Positions 9,284 through 18,010 of a stretch of DNA of 64,000 bases are shown here, in pieces. Every line of letters begins with the position of its first letter. Position 1 is the first letter of the stretch. The DNA is from Cognatundibacterium rugosum (lineage in GTDB: Bacteria > Pseudomonadota > Gammaproteobacteria > Burkholderiales > Burkholderiaceae_D), in NCBI RefSeq assembly GCF_014284365.1, contig NZ_JACOGG010000011.1, positions 96,952 to 160,951 of the forward strand, in the 5' to 3' direction. The position numbers and the translations under genes were made by a program. A model generated the notes under the pieces. That model saw only the letters and a program-made list of their open reading frames with translations, was not told the origin of the DNA and ran no database searches.

Positions 9284-9838
9284 ATGAAACGCTGTGCCTG
9301 GGCCAATTCTGCCAATGCCCTGTATCTGGCTTACCACGATCACGAATGGGGGGTACCTTGTCATGATGAGCTACGCTTGTTTGAAATGCTCAATCTGGAG
9401 GGCGCACAAGCGGGCTTGAGCTGGGAAACGGTACTCAATAAACGCGAAACCTATCGCCTCGCTTTTGATCATTGGGATGCAAAAAAAATTGCGGCCTATG
9501 ACGCACAAAAGATCGCGTCTTTGCTGGCTGATCCTGGTATCATCCGTAATAAACTCAAAGTTGCTGCTGTGATTTCGAATGCGCAGGCCTATCTGCGCTT
9601 ATGTGAAGAGACAGGCGGCCTCGATGCCTATCTATGGGCATACGTAGGAGGTGAACCTATCGTTAATACTGGGGAACGTATCATCACCACGCCTTTGTCA
9701 GATCAGATTTCGAAAGATCTCAAAAAGCGCGGCTTTAAATTTGTTGGTTCCACCATTATTTATGCCTATATGCAGGCTATCGGCATGGTGCAGGATCATG
9801 CCGCTGACTGTGACTGGCGTCACCGCGCTGAGTGCTGA
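9284..9838 (+). CDS. tag: DNA-3-methyladenine glycosylase I
   Basis: Removes 3-methyladenine from alkylated DNA as the first step of base excision repair. The 184-residue length is normal. Family features are CAWA at residues 4-7, YHDHEWGVP at 20-28 and FEMLNLEGAQAGLSW at 36-50. The zinc site is expected from the N-terminal Cys and His with C-terminal His and Cys (the protein ends near DHAADCDWRHRAEC). A fair ribosome binding site (GAGGGA) precedes the ATG. It converges on the Anbu gene with 23 bases between. Confidence 0.97.
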   Translation: MKRCAWANSANALYLAYHDHEWGVPCHDELRLFEMLNLEGAQAGLSWETVLNKRETYRLAFDHWDAKKIAAYDAQKIASLLADPGIIRNKLKVAAVISNAQAYLRLCEETGGLDAYLWAYVGGEPIVNTGERIITTPLSDQISKDLKKRGFKFVGSTIIYAYMQAIGMVQDHAADCDWRHRAEC

Positions 9839-9861
9839 AGCAAGCCTGGCCGTAACCGCCA

Positions 9862-10680
9862 CTATGCGTCCGGGTCCGGCTTACGCTTTACCATGACTGG
9901 CTTGCAGCCAGGTTTATCGCTATTCAGAATGGGATGGGCGCCGGCTTCACTCCCGGGATCCCAGGCAGGGGCTTCTATACCTTCAAACACATGCTTTAAT
10001 TGCTGACCCCAGCGATCCCGTATCATTTGAAAATACGTATTTTTTTCGTCGATGGTGGTAAAACGCGTGACTTGCAGACTGCCGGTTTCATAGACCAGTA
10101 AATCCAGCGGCAGGCCAACAGAAATATTCGAGCGCAAGGTCGAATCCATAGAAATTAAGGCACATTTTGCAGCATCATCAAGGCTGGTTTCCGGATTGAC
10201 CACGCGATCAATAATCGGCTTGCCATATTTGGCTTCACCGATCTGGAAATAAGTATTCTCATCGTGCGCCTCAATGAAATTACCCGCCGCGTAGATTTGA
10301 AACAGACGGCAACGCTCTCCCTGAATCTGACCGCCGAAAATCATACTGACATTGAAATCGATACCAAATCCAGACAGAGATTGGGCATCACGTTCATGCA
10401 CGCGTTTGACGGTTTCGCCCAGGATTCTGGCCGCTTCATACATATTCGGTGCATTCCAGATGGTATGCCCACTGGCATCTTCGTACTCAGACAACAGTTC
10501 ACGTACCGATTGTGAAATGGACAGATTCCCGGCTGTCATCAACACCATCATGCGTTCACCTGGTGTTTCAAAAACTGACATTTTGCGAAAGGTGCCGATA
10601 TGATCGACACCCGCATTGGTTCTGGAATCGGACAAGAAAACCAGCCCGGCATTGAGGCGCATGCCTACACAGTAAGTCAT
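9862..10680 (-). CDS. Anbu (ancestral beta subunit) proteasome-type peptidase
   Basis: A 272-residue Ntn-hydrolase of the proteasome beta fold (N-terminus MTYCVGMRLNAGLVFLSDSR). Removal of Met1 would expose Thr2 as nucleophile, with Asp18 and Arg20 of the SDSR motif and a Lys near 33 completing the usual active-site set. Anbu proteins form open helical or ring assemblies; their substrate is unknown. It is the last gene of the four-gene cluster ATP-grasp/alpha-E/transglutaminase/Anbu, but is separated from the transglutaminase by a 230-base gap (10681-10910) in which I see no gene. No strong ribosome binding site is visible before the ATG. Confidence 0.93.
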   Translation of the reverse strand: MTYCVGMRLNAGLVFLSDSRTNAGVDHIGTFRKMSVFETPGERMMVLMTAGNLSISQSVRELLSEYEDASGHTIWNAPNMYEAARILGETVKRVHERDAQSLSGFGIDFNVSMIFGGQIQGERCRLFQIYAAGNFIEAHDENTYFQIGEAKYGKPIIDRVVNPETSLDDAAKCALISMDSTLRSNISVGLPLDLLVYETGSLQVTRFTTIDEKNTYFQMIRDRWGQQLKHVFEGIEAPAWDPGSEAGAHPILNSDKPGCKPVMVKRKPDPDA

Positions 10681-10910
10681 AGTTACGGAGCTAATCTGAA
10701 AAGAAACCGATTTTAACTCAAGCCAGTCTGGTGGCAGACAATATTTAATTCAGTTGTGATAGAAACATGTGACAGCACGGCCTGCTGCATTTGTGCGATT
10801 GATCAGGTGATATGTGTACTGCCGCTTAGCAGTCTACATGAGCGGGGGCTACGTTGAGATCGTCTGAAGATCAGCGCTGACCGGCAGTGACCAGCAGCTA
10901 TACGTAGCGA

Positions 10911-11720
10911 TCAGCTTGTACTGGTCTGCACGCTGACACTGACAGACATGCTTTCGTTCCCACCACCCCGTCTGACGCCACGCACCGGTGATGCGGATTC
11001 ATAATCGCGACCTATCGCAAGGCGACAATAGGCATCATTCATCAGCCTGGCATGGGTCACGTCGAGACTGACCCAACCTGCGTAGTCATGCTGCTCAACC
11101 CAGACGTCAATCCAGGCATGACTTTCTGCGTGATCGCTGGACTCTGGATCGATATAACCTGAGACATAGCGGGCTGGTATGCCCTGTACATGGCAGCAAG
11201 CCAAAAATATATGTGCATGATCCTGGCACACGCCGCTGCCCTGAGCCAATGCTTCGCTGGCAGTGCTGGTCACGATGGTGCTGCCGGACAGATAGCTGAC
11301 ACGGCTTTGTATCGCGCTGGCCAGTTGCAGTGCCTGTTGCGTGTTGCAGCGCTCAGTGGGTAGCTGGCTGCGCGCGAAATCCAGCAAGTGCCCACTACTG
11401 GCTGTCAGCCGGCTTGGCACGGTAAAGATTAGCGGTGACAGGTCTGCATGATCGGCAATTCTTCCCTGAATTGGAGCACGGACTTCAACCACGCCTTGGG
11501 CCAGTATGTTGATGTCTGTATGTGCACCGGTTACCACCAATAATTCAGACAGATTGTGATAGGCATCCTGAAAGGCTTGCCGCTTACCGGGGCTATTGAT
11601 TTCCCAATGCAAAATTTTTTGTTGAGCTTCCAGTCTGGGGTGTAGTCGCAATTGTTGTATGGTGTAGCCTGAGGGCGACGAGTAGTGATAAGTCGTGCGG
11701 TGTTGGATGGCGAGTTGCAT
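10911..11720 (-). CDS. Transglutaminase-like cysteine peptidase of the Anbu cluster
   Basis: About 269 residues, start at MQLAIQHRT (an in-frame TTG two codons earlier is possible). The N-terminal beta-rich domain (about 1-95, the bacterial transglutaminase-like N-terminal region) has the usual YxYSSP motif. The transglutaminase core has GVCQDHAHIF with catalytic Cys near 167, HAWIDVW with His near 203 and an Asp in SLDVTH near 219, a full Cys-His-Asp triad. Such proteins are predicted peptidases or amide-forming enzymes in the Anbu system. It follows the alpha-E gene by 17 bases. Confidence 0.93.
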   Translation of the reverse strand: MQLAIQHRTTYHYSSPSGYTIQQLRLHPRLEAQQKILHWEINSPGKRQAFQDAYHNLSELLVVTGAHTDINILAQGVVEVRAPIQGRIADHADLSPLIFTVPSRLTASSGHLLDFARSQLPTERCNTQQALQLASAIQSRVSYLSGSTIVTSTASEALAQGSGVCQDHAHIFLACCHVQGIPARYVSGYIDPESSDHAESHAWIDVWVEQHDYAGWVSLDVTHARLMNDAYCRLAIGRDYESASPVRGVRRGGGNESMSVSVSVQTSTS

Positions 11721-11737
11721 GCGCAAGTGTCCGGTCG

Positions 11738-12685
11738 TCAGACGGTGGGAACCAGAAAATCACGGCTGATCCGGTTTCCAAGTTCAAAAATACGTTCTAA
11801 AAAAGTTGTCAGCGTAGCGTGTAATCCAGTTTTCAGGATATCGTCTATATTGGCAAATTTCAAATCCGCGTGTAACTTTCCGGCAAATTTTTCGGTGTCG
11901 AGCGAAGCGTCATTACGAATTTCAGCCAGACTGGCGATGACTTCGTCCATGCAGGCGAGCAGGGAGCGTGGCATATCTGAGCGTAACATGAGTAATTCTG
12001 CGACACGCTCAGGTGTAATCACGTCACGGTACACTTTGCGGTAAATTTCGAAGCCAGATACTGAACGTAGCAGTGCCGCCCAATAGTAAAAATCTCTTTG
12101 TATGGGGTCTATACCAGCGACTGCATCTTTGCTCGCATGGAATTTGACATCCAGAATGCGTGCCGTATTGTCTGCGCGTTCAAGAAAGGTACCCAGTCGT
12201 AGAAAACTGACCGCTTCATCGCGCAACATGGTACCGACAATGACGCCGCGCGATAAATGTGAGCGGAATTTAACCCATTCAAAAAACTGACTGGGGTCTT
12301 TTTCCAGGCTGCCGCGCGCGAGCTTATCCTGCATAGACAGCCAGGTCGCGTTCTGGGTTTCCCAGACTTCGGTCGTTAAGGTGCCTCGCACAGCACGCGC
12401 ATTTTCGCGCGCCTCATTCAGGCAGGCTGCGATAGAGGAGGGGTTCATCGGATCGCGCACCATGAAATCGAGCACGTCACGTTTGCTCAATAATCCATAG
12501 TGATGGTCGAAGGCTTCTTGTAATTCTGAAATGCCCAGCATGGCACGCCAGCCTTGCTCAGCGTCCTGTGCGCTTTGAGGCAGCATGGAAGTCTGAATAT
12601 TTACATCCAGCATACGGGCAGTGTTTTCGGCACGTTCAGTGTAACGTGCCATCCAGAATAAATGATCGGCGGTACGGCTCAGCAT
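11738..12685 (-). CDS. Alpha-E domain protein (DUF403)
   Basis: A 315-residue all-helical protein that starts MLSRTADHLFWMARYTERAENTARML, the signature of the alpha-E domain. Its biochemical role is unknown; it always travels with the circularly permuted ATP-grasp and transglutaminase partners and is thought to act as a scaffold or carrier in the predicted peptide-modifying pathway. A strong ribosome binding site (AAGGGAGAA) lies before the ATG. It is 12 bases after the ATP-grasp gene, so clearly in one operon. Confidence 0.93.
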   Translation of the reverse strand: MLSRTADHLFWMARYTERAENTARMLDVNIQTSMLPQSAQDAEQGWRAMLGISELQEAFDHHYGLLSKRDVLDFMVRDPMNPSSIAACLNEARENARAVRGTLTTEVWETQNATWLSMQDKLARGSLEKDPSQFFEWVKFRSHLSRGVIVGTMLRDEAVSFLRLGTFLERADNTARILDVKFHASKDAVAGIDPIQRDFYYWAALLRSVSGFEIYRKVYRDVITPERVAELLMLRSDMPRSLLACMDEVIASLAEIRNDASLDTEKFAGKLHADLKFANIDDILKTGLHATLTTFLERIFELGNRISRDFLVPTV

Positions 12686-12697
12686 CTTGTTCTCCCT

Positions 12698-14122
12698 TTA
12701 TTTTTCCAGTACCCAGGTATCTTTGGTTCCACCGCCCTGCGAGGAATTCACTACCAGCGAACCCTCTTGTAAGGCAACCCGGGTCAGACCACCCGGCACC
12801 ATGGAAATCTGTTTGCCGGAAAGAACAAACGGGCGTAAATCAATATGACGTGGTGCGATGCCCTGATCGACAAAAGTCGGACAGGCGGACAGAGCCAGAG
12901 TAGGCTGGGCAATGTAGGCTTCAGGTTTTGCCAGAATGCGCTGGCGGAATTCTTCGATCTGCTGCTGGCTGGATGCGGGGCCGACTAACATGCCATAGCC
13001 GCCTGCACCATGTACTTCCTTGACCACTAGCTGCGGCAAATTTGCCAGTGTATAGGACAGGTCGGCAGGCTTACGGCACTGATAAGTCGGTACATTATTC
13101 AGAATGGCATCTTCAGATAAATAAAAACGTATCATGTCCGGTACAAATGGGTAGATGGATTTGTCATCTGCCACGCCGGTGCCGATTGCATTGGCCAGAC
13201 TCACGCGGCCAGCACGATATACCGCCAGTAAGCCTGGTACACCCAGTGTGGAATCGGCACGGAAGGCCAAAGGATCAAGGAAATCGTCATCGATACGGCG
13301 ATATATCACATCCACCCGTTTTGGGCCGCGTGTAGTACGCATATACACCGCATTGTCATTGACGAATAAGTCCTGCCCCTCTACCAGCTCCACACCCATT
13401 TGCTGTGCCAAGAAAGCATGCTCAAAGTAAGCGGAGTTATACATGCCAGGCGTCATGACGACTACCGTCGGGTCATCGACACCGGTTGGCGCTACTGAGC
13501 GCAGATTGTCGAGCAGCATATCGGGATAATGGTCGACTGGCGCAACCTTGTTTTGGGTAAACAGTTCTGTGAACAGACGCATCATCATCTTACGGTCTTC
13601 CAGCATGTAAGACACACCGGATGGTACGCGCAGATTATCTTCGAGTACGTAGAATTCGCCTTCACCAGCACGCACTATATCTACGCCGGCAATGTGCGCA
13701 TAGATGTCAGACGCGACTTTGATGCCTTGCATTTCGGGGCGGTATTGCGCGTTCTTATATATCTGTTCGGCTGGTATCACACCCGCCTTGATAATACGTT
13801 GCTCATGATAAATGTCATGAATAAACATATTCAAAGCTTGCACCCGTTGCGCCAGGCCGCGTTGCAATTGGCTCCATTCGTGTGCAGGTATAATGCGTGG
13901 GATGATGTCGAAAGGAATTAAACGTTCAGTACCGGCATCATCGCCATATACCGCAAATGTTATGCCGACCCGGCGGAAACTCAGATCTGCTTCGGCACGC
14001 TGGCGTTGCAGATGTTCTCCGGTTTGTTCGGCCAGCCATTGCGCATAGCGCTGATAATGTGCTCGGGTAGACGCTGGGGCACTGTCATCTCCGGCATGCA
14101 TCTCGTTATAAAATCTGGCCAT
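12698..14122 (-). CDS. Circularly permuted ATP-grasp ligase (DUF404/DUF407)
   Basis: About 474 residues. I place the start at MARFYNEMH (14122), because GGGGAG is then correctly spaced in front of it; an ATG five codons upstream would put that site inside the gene. The protein has the circularly permuted ATP-grasp arrangement, with the ATP-binding YVLEDNLRVPSGVSYMLEDR near 164-183 and VVKEVHGAGGYGM near 363-375, then DTWVLEK at the end. Family members are predicted to form peptide-type amide bonds with ATP. It is the first gene of the Anbu cluster. Confidence 0.93.
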   Translation of the reverse strand: MARFYNEMHAGDDSAPASTRAHYQRYAQWLAEQTGEHLQRQRAEADLSFRRVGITFAVYGDDAGTERLIPFDIIPRIIPAHEWSQLQRGLAQRVQALNMFIHDIYHEQRIIKAGVIPAEQIYKNAQYRPEMQGIKVASDIYAHIAGVDIVRAGEGEFYVLEDNLRVPSGVSYMLEDRKMMMRLFTELFTQNKVAPVDHYPDMLLDNLRSVAPTGVDDPTVVVMTPGMYNSAYFEHAFLAQQMGVELVEGQDLFVNDNAVYMRTTRGPKRVDVIYRRIDDDFLDPLAFRADSTLGVPGLLAVYRAGRVSLANAIGTGVADDKSIYPFVPDMIRFYLSEDAILNNVPTYQCRKPADLSYTLANLPQLVVKEVHGAGGYGMLVGPASSQQQIEEFRQRILAKPEAYIAQPTLALSACPTFVDQGIAPRHIDLRPFVLSGKQISMVPGGLTRVALQEGSLVVNSSQGGGTKDTWVLEK

Positions 14123-14189
14123 TTTTTCTCCCCACAAAGACGCGTTAAACGTACTATATCAAGAAGCATGCCAGTTGAGGGTGACGGAC

Positions 14190-16226
14190 TCATGGGCAGC
14201 GGATATGGTCGACCAAATCTGTTGTTTGCCGGTCGGGCGCCGGGGTCAGCAAGCTGACGATGATCATTGTCAGAATGCCGAAAGGAACACCAAAAATACC
14301 GGCTGATATAGAAGCAATGTTTCCCCACTGTAATGCTGGGTTGCCACCAAACAGGGGGTGGGTGTACATCATATAAAAAATGCAGAGACTGAATCCGGCG
14401 ATCATGCCCGCCACTGCGCCCTGATAATTAGCACGTTTCCAGAATATGCCCAAAACCAGTGCAGGAAACAGCGTTGACGCGGCCACTGAGAACGCGGCGC
14501 CTACCAGCGACAGGATGTCTGCCGGTTTGAGTGAAGCGACATACGCAGCAATCAATGCTACCACCAGCAAAATCAGTTTTGACATCGTCACGCGTTTTTG
14601 TGTAGAGGCAGAGGGATCTACTATTTTGTAATAGATGTCATGCGACAGCGAATTGGAAATAGTCAGCAATAAGCCATCTGCGGTGGACAGCGCAGCTGCC
14701 AGGCCGCCAGCTGCCACCAGCGCAGAGACTACATAGGGAAGACCCGCAATTTCCGGTGTTGCTAAAACGATGATGTCACCATCCATCATAATTTCTGCCA
14801 GTTGTACGATGCCGTCCTGATTGACATCGTTGATGCTGACCAGTGGATTGAGCTTATCGATACTTGCCCAGTAAGTGACCCAGGACGGTAGTTTGGAAAA
14901 TTCACTGCCAACCAGCGAGGTGTAAATATCATATTTGACCAGTATCGCCAGTGCAGGAATCGTGATGTAGAGCAGCATGATGAAGAATAGTGACCAGAAT
15001 ACCGAGTCGCGTGCTTCAGTCACCGATGGGGTGGTGTAATAGCGCGTCAGGACATGGGGCAGAGCAGCTGTCCCCATCATCAGGCACAAGACCAGCGCCA
15101 TAAAGTTATTCCGCTTACTGTCAGATTCTTTCTGATCTTTTGCCGCGTAGGGTGTGTACTGTGCATAGGCCGTTTGCGACTTGCTGATTAAGGCATTACG
15201 CGCATCCAGCCACTGCTGACGTGCCTCATTTTCTGATTTTGGATAGCGAGCCAGATTTTTACTCGCATTTTTTATTTCTATCAGTGATCCGTTACCACTC
15301 TTAAGTTCATCCAGCCTGCGTTGCAACTCATCACGCCCTGCCAGCCAGGAGGCTGGCAACCGTTCAATCTGACGCTGTAATACGTCAGCACGCTGGCGGT
15401 AGATAGTACGTACTTGTTGTTCTTTGTCGCTGTGTGCAAATTCCTGTTCTTTATGCACCAGCTTTTTCAGAAACTCACCATACGAAATTTGCGGTACCGG
15501 ATTATCTGCATGTTTGAGCGATAGCCAGCTGACCGGTATCATGAAGGCGACGATGATGATGATGTATTGTGCGACCTGAGTCCAGGTAATAGCGCGCATC
15601 CCACCCAAAAACGAACATACCAGAATGCTGGCCAGGCCGAGAAAAATACCCACTGAAAAATCAACACCGGTAAAACGTGAGGTGATCAGTCCTACGCCAT
15701 AAATCTGTGCAACCACATAAATAAATGAAATGAAGACGGTGGCCGAAACCGCCAGGATACGGACCAGATTATTGTTTTGTGGTCCGGCAAAGCGTGTCCC
15801 TAAAAAATCCGCTATGGTGTATTGGCCGAACTTACGGATATAGGGGGCGATCAGCATGGCGACTAAACAGAAACCACCGGTCCAGCCTATGATGTAGGCC
15901 AGACCATCGAAACCCTGCAGGAATAAACCTCCAGCCAGACTCAGAAAGCTTGCCGCTGACAACCAGTCGGCGGCGGTAGCCATCCCATTGAAGACCGCCG
16001 GCACCCGCCTTCCGGCCACATAGTATTCCGTAATGTCCGAGGTTCTGCTCACCAGTCCGATACCGGCATAAATCACGATGGTGGCAAACATGAACAGATA
16101 ACCTATCCAGGCGCGTGGCACACCTTCTTTTTCAAGGATGGCCAGACTAATCAGAAATACCAGGAACAAAAAGGTATACCATAGATAATAAAGCGTGAGT
16201 TTTTGGGTGAATTTTCCGGGAGCCAT
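14190..16226 (-). CDS. Sodium:solute symporter large subunit (VC_2705-like, SSS family)
   Basis: About 678 residues. The start MAPGKFTQK (16226) is supported by AAGGA upstream; longer readings would run into the DUF4212 gene. It has 12-13 membrane segments of the SSS family, with SDITEYYVAGRRVP and GMATAADWLSAASF near the N-terminus, as in acetate permease ActP. Two oddities are visible: a hydrophilic, helix-forming insert of about 135 residues (roughly 239-374), and an EF-hand-like loop DVNQDGIVQLAE (467-478) between membrane segments. With the DUF4212 small subunit and the upstream two-component system it is probably a regulated carboxylate or amino-acid uptake system; the substrate is not known. 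Confidence 0.9.
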   Translation of the reverse strand: MAPGKFTQKLTLYYLWYTFLFLVFLISLAILEKEGVPRAWIGYLFMFATIVIYAGIGLVSRTSDITEYYVAGRRVPAVFNGMATAADWLSAASFLSLAGGLFLQGFDGLAYIIGWTGGFCLVAMLIAPYIRKFGQYTIADFLGTRFAGPQNNNLVRILAVSATVFISFIYVVAQIYGVGLITSRFTGVDFSVGIFLGLASILVCSFLGGMRAITWTQVAQYIIIIVAFMIPVSWLSLKHADNPVPQISYGEFLKKLVHKEQEFAHSDKEQQVRTIYRQRADVLQRQIERLPASWLAGRDELQRRLDELKSGNGSLIEIKNASKNLARYPKSENEARQQWLDARNALISKSQTAYAQYTPYAAKDQKESDSKRNNFMALVLCLMMGTAALPHVLTRYYTTPSVTEARDSVFWSLFFIMLLYITIPALAILVKYDIYTSLVGSEFSKLPSWVTYWASIDKLNPLVSINDVNQDGIVQLAEIMMDGDIIVLATPEIAGLPYVVSALVAAGGLAAALSTADGLLLTISNSLSHDIYYKIVDPSASTQKRVTMSKLILLVVALIAAYVASLKPADILSLVGAAFSVAASTLFPALVLGIFWKRANYQGAVAGMIAGFSLCIFYMMYTHPLFGGNPALQWGNIASISAGIFGVPFGILTMIIVSLLTPAPDRQTTDLVDHIRCP

Positions 16227-16230
16227 ACAC

Positions 16231-16503
16231 TTAATCCTTACCACAGCGATGTGCGATCCAGCGCATGCCAGCGGAGTAAACTGCAAGTATCAGCACGAAA
16301 CTGAGGGTCAGCCCTTGTGCCAGCATGTAGAACGACAGACTCCATCCAAAAAAATCAATTGCTGCCAGTTCACGTGCATAAAATAAGGTACCAAAGCTCA
16401 GTAAGGCCCATAAAATCAGCAGTAGCACGGTCAGTGCTTTAGTCCGGCGCCAGTAACGCGTTTTGGCGCTGAGCGTCGCGTGGTGAGAGTCAGCTGACAT
16501 CAT
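16231..16503 (-). CDS. DUF4212 sodium:solute symporter small subunit
   Basis: About 90 residues with two membrane helices (LTVLLLILWALLSFGTLFYA and FYMLAQGLTLSFVLILAVYS) joined by a short loop, and the conserved RYWRRTK before the first helix. This family is found next to VC_2705-type symporters as a small subunit. Its start overlaps the end of the histidine kinase gene, and it ends 4 bases before the large subunit, so all four genes look like one operon. ATG at 16503 is followed by another ATG, so the exact start is uncertain by one codon. Confidence 0.92.
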   Translation of the reverse strand: MMSADSHHATLSAKTRYWRRTKALTVLLLILWALLSFGTLFYARELAAIDFFGWSLSFYMLAQGLTLSFVLILAVYSAGMRWIAHRCGKD

Positions 16504-18010
16504 CAATCAGAGTCTGGGCATGGTTAAGGGGGAATTCAATCCGGAACAGGCAGCCGGGAAAAGCCGGGTCAGTACAGTCTCTGGCATTCCGTATCGTGAC
16601 TGTCGCGCTATGTTGTTGTGCAATTTCCCGTACGATAGCGAGCCCTAGTCCACTGCCTTGTACATTGCTGCCCAGGATGCGGTAGAAACGCTCAAAGACA
16701 TGTTCCCGTTCGGAAGCCGGGATGCCGGGGCCGTGGTCTTCTACTTCCAGTACTGCCAGGGCCTGGCTGGCATCAATATCGACTCTGACTGTCACGCTTT
16801 TTTCTGAAGGTGTGTAACGAATCGCATTGTCGATCAGATTGCTCAGCATTTCCCTGAGCATCAATGGATGGCCAAATATCTGAACAGCTTGTTCACATTG
16901 TTCAAAACCCAGATCTATTTTTTTATTGAACGAAGCCGGTATCCATTCTCTGACTACCTGCATCGCAAACTCATTCAGATTCAGCGGTTCCAGCACCTGT
17001 ACGGCCGGGCTTTGATTTTCCGCTTTAGCCAGTGCCAGTAATTGATTGATCAGTCGGGTTGCGGCTTCGGAGCTGGTCGAGAGCTGCAATAAAGAGCGGT
17101 GAATTTCTTCCTGATCGGTTTGCCGCAATGCGAGTTCAGATTGCATACGCATGCCGGCCAGCGGCGTTTTCATTTGATGTGCTGCATCGGCAATAAAGCG
17201 TTTCTGTATCGCGATGGTTTGTGCCAGTCTTTCCAGCATTTCATTGAGCGAGGCAACCAGTGGTGTGATCTCTTCCGGAACATGGTGAGAATCGATAGGG
17301 CTTAAATCATCCGGTCTGCGCGCACGTATGCGTTGCTGTAGCTCTGCCAGTGGTGACAGGCCGCGACTGAGTGCAAACCAGACCAGTGCAAGTGCAACCG
17401 GTAAAATAATAAACTGCGGCAGCACCACCCCTTTGATGATTTCGTTAGCGAGTACCGCGCGTTTTTCCAGTCCTTCTGCGACTTGTATCAGGATCAGTTT
17501 ATTTTGATTGGCGGGGCTGGTTTTGATCAGATCGACATAGCTGTATGCGATCCGCATTTCGCTACCGTGAAAGTTCAGATTGCGAAATTGTATACTGCCA
17601 GCCGGGGCGCGCTCTTCTTCCTGCAGTACAGGAAAATCGGTATCGCCGTCGATAATGCCGCCTTCCGGTGAGCTGATTTGAAAATAGATATTGTCCAGAT
17701 CGTCAGCGCGCAGAATATCGCGTGCCGGTTTGGAAAGTTGGGTGATGGCCTGGCCATCCAGTTCTTTGACTTGCTGCGCCAATACCAGTACCTTGTCTTC
17801 TAATGCGCGGTCAAACGGCTGATTCGCGATCGATTTGGCGACCAGATAGGTGATGGCGATACTCATCGGCCACAGCAGCAGCAGTGGCGCCAGCATCCAG
17901 TCCAGGATTTCACCGAACAGGGAGCGCTGTACGGTTTCATTTTCTGGCGGCAGTAGCGATGTGACTGTTGCCTCATCCTGCTCGGGAAATCGGCTGTGCT
18001 CAGAATTCAT
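16490..18010 (-). CDS. Sensor histidine kinase (TctE/QseC-like)
   Basis: A 506-residue inner-membrane sensor. Membrane segments lie near 40-60 and 198-215 and bracket a periplasmic sensor region (about 62-197, TctE N-terminal type). A HAMP-like linker follows, then the H box ADAAHQMKTPLAG with phospho-acceptor His278, the N box NLIDNAIRYTP near 389, the G1 box DHGPGIP and G2 box GSGLGLAIV. It overlaps the response regulator gene by 4 bases and runs into the DUF4212/symporter genes, so it likely senses the solute or the state of the transporter and controls its expression. Confidence 0.95.
   Translation of the reverse strand: MNSEHSRFPEQDEATVTSLLPPENETVQRSLFGEILDWMLAPLLLLWPMSIAITYLVAKSIANQPFDRALEDKVLVLAQQVKELDGQAITQLSKPARDILRADDLDNIYFQISSPEGGIIDGDTDFPVLQEEERAPAGSIQFRNLNFHGSEMRIAYSYVDLIKTSPANQNKLILIQVAEGLEKRAVLANEIIKGVVLPQFIILPVALALVWFALSRGLSPLAELQQRIRARRPDDLSPIDSHHVPEEITPLVASLNEMLERLAQTIAIQKRFIADAAHQMKTPLAGMRMQSELALRQTDQEEIHRSLLQLSTSSEAATRLINQLLALAKAENQSPAVQVLEPLNLNEFAMQVVREWIPASFNKKIDLGFEQCEQAVQIFGHPLMLREMLSNLIDNAIRYTPSEKSVTVRVDIDASQALAVLEVEDHGPGIPASEREHVFERFYRILGSNVQGSGLGLAIVREIAQQHSATVTIRNARDCTDPAFPGCLFRIEFPLNHAQTLIDDVS

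Noticed and set aside
16227..16286. Longer symporter start 20 codons upstream
   Set aside because: It would overlap the DUF4212 gene, lacks a ribosome binding site and adds residues unlike the family; 16226 has AAGGA in front.
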